Assembly (NCBI GenBank): GCA_030630395.1
Contig: DAOVNE010000051.1
Location: 1-7,583 of the forward strand
DNA from: Candidatus Eiseniibacteriota bacterium
GTDB lineage: Bacteria > Joyebacterota > Joyebacteria > Joyebacterales > Joyebacteraceae
DNA length: 7,583 bases
Direction of reading: 5' to 3'
The position numbers and the translations under genes are program-made. The first letter of the stretch is position 1. Each line of letters opens with the position of its first letter. Below the pieces are notes generated by a model, which worked only from the letters and a program-made list of their open reading frames with translations, searched no databases and was not told where the DNA came from. Below, piece after piece: positions 6,974 through 7,583 of this stretch.

Positions 6974-7552
6974 ATGAAAGGGAAGAGGATGCGAAACCCA
7001 GTGGCAGTCTTGCTGCTTGTACTGTGCCTTACCCTCCCGGCGGGGGCGTCGAGTCTGCACCTCCTGGAAAACGGTGACATCGAACAGCCCCTCACAACTG
7101 GTTGGGATCAGAGCATCGCCGGCTCCTACCTCTACATTCAGCGTAGCACGGCGTTCGATGCCGATCCGGACTACGAGGTGAAGGTCTTGAGCAACAACGG
7201 CCACGGCAACGCGAAGCTCTGGCAGCCGATCATCATTCCGAACACCGACGTGCAGTTCTCCGCCAGGCTCTCCTCGACCGCGGTCGATGGGGGCGGCGCG
7301 TGGTGTGCCGCAGGTCTCATTCTGACCTATCTTGATGTCAACGGTGCGCCGCTCGGCAAGACGGCACTGGCCGCGACGAGCAACATCTGTCCGTGGACCG
7401 CGAGCTCGACCTTCCACATCATCGATACGGATGGTGGGTGGGCGGACTACGGCTTCACCCTGTCCGATGAGCTCCTCAACCTTCCGGGGATCAACGCTGA
7501 CGATGTCCACGAGCTGGAGGTGGCGCTGCTCGTCTCCGCCGCCAACTGCTGA
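6974..7552 (+). CDS. Secreted jelly-roll (carbohydrate-binding-module-like) protein, possibly interrupted by a TGA
   Basis: 192 residues to the first stop. A signal peptide is clear: basic start MKGKRMR, hydrophobic core, and AGA before Ser26. The ATG at 6974 lacks a good ribosome site; the in-frame ATG at 6989 has AAAGGGAAGAGG just ahead and may be the real start, giving 187 residues. The mature part has the N-terminal pattern LLENGDIEQP...GWDQS, alternating hydrophobic strands and acidic turns, as in CBM-like galactose-binding jelly-roll domains. I recognise the style but not a named family; ligand unknown. The chain ends ALLVSAANC-TGA, and the same frame then reads GGIAQAEVSA to the window edge. 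That looks like the expected last beta strand, so the 192-residue product may be a truncated domain (nonsense change, sequencing error or recoded TGA) and the gene may continue beyond the window. It is also the only gene here not ending in TAG. Confidence 0.75.
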   Translation: MKGKRMRNPVAVLLLVLCLTLPAGASSLHLLENGDIEQPLTTGWDQSIAGSYLYIQRSTAFDADPDYEVKVLSNNGHGNAKLWQPIIIPNTDVQFSARLSSTAVDGGGAWCAAGLILTYLDVNGAPLGKTALAATSNICPWTASSTFHIIDTDGGWADYGFTLSDELLNLPGINADDVHELEVALLVSAANC

Positions 7553-7566
7553 GGCGGCATTGCTCA

Positions 7567-7582
7567 GGCGGAGGTCTCCGCC
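7567..7582 (+). other. Perfect GC-rich hairpin just after the TGA: terminator or SECIS-like element
   Basis: GGCGGA-GGTC-TCCGCC is a perfect 6-bp stem with a GGTC loop, starting 14 bases after the TGA at 7550-7552. As a terminator it would need a T-run, which would fall outside the window. The loop sequence and its distance from the TGA also resemble the short SECIS of Escherichia coli fdhF (GGUC loop, stem starting 11 bases after UGA). The hairpin is certain; its role is not. Confidence 0.4.
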
Positions 7583-7583
7583 G

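Noticed and set aside
6749..7510. A 253-codon reverse frame across the divergent promoter region and the jelly-roll gene
   Set aside because: It is antisense to a gene with a clear signal peptide, runs through AT-rich promoter sequence, and its composition changes abruptly with no recognisable domain.
1..7583. tRNA or rRNA genes, CRISPR repeats, insertion-sequence ends, or a defence or toxin-antitoxin system
   Set aside because: No cloverleaf or rRNA sequence, no regularly spaced repeats, no transposase and no small paired toxin/antitoxin frames were seen by eye on either strand.

Overview
The window is high-GC bacterial DNA with five protein-coding genes and no RNA gene, insertion sequence or CRISPR array that I can see. 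The large reverse-strand gene combines an Asp-box (BNR) beta-propeller with a C-terminal domain starting FPNPFNPSTT, a FlgD-Ig/type IX-secretion-like module. That combination, with secreted jelly-roll and lipoprotein sulfatase-fold proteins, points to the FCB superphylum or a related candidate phylum (Eisenbacteria, Krumholzibacteriota or Latescibacterota-like). This lineage call is inference from domain style only.

Layout. Positions 1-1121 (+) hold the 3' part of a DUF2235 alpha/beta-hydrolase (Tle1-like lipase family) ending in two membrane helices. A 123-bp gap carries a good sigma70-type promoter. Then come a lipoprotein of the sulfatase/alkaline phosphatase superfamily (1245-2552, +) and, 37 bp on, a PLP enzyme that closely matches the NifS-like half of molybdenum cofactor sulfurase (2590-4020, +). 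These two probably form an operon. A hairpin at 4045-4060 separates them from the convergent Asp-box propeller gene (4064-6688, -). The divergent, AT-richer region 6689-6973 contains outward promoters for the propeller gene and for a secreted jelly-roll-like protein (6974-7552, +) whose reading frame stops at a TGA 31 bases before the window edge.

How the genes fit together. No pathway links all five. Three products (sulfatase-fold lipoprotein, propeller, jelly-roll protein) are exported or surface proteins, and the hydrolase is membrane-anchored. Only the Moco-sulfurase-like enzyme looks cytoplasmic.

Points most worth a second look: the sulfatase-fold protein has Thr where sulfatases have the formylglycine Cys/Ser; the Moco sulfurase lacks its MOSC domain; and the last gene's TGA is followed by in-frame, coding-like sequence and a perfect hairpin with a GGTC loop. 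That hairpin fits an ordinary terminator, but also a bacterial SECIS-like element. All four other genes end in TAG, which is odd for GC-rich DNA.
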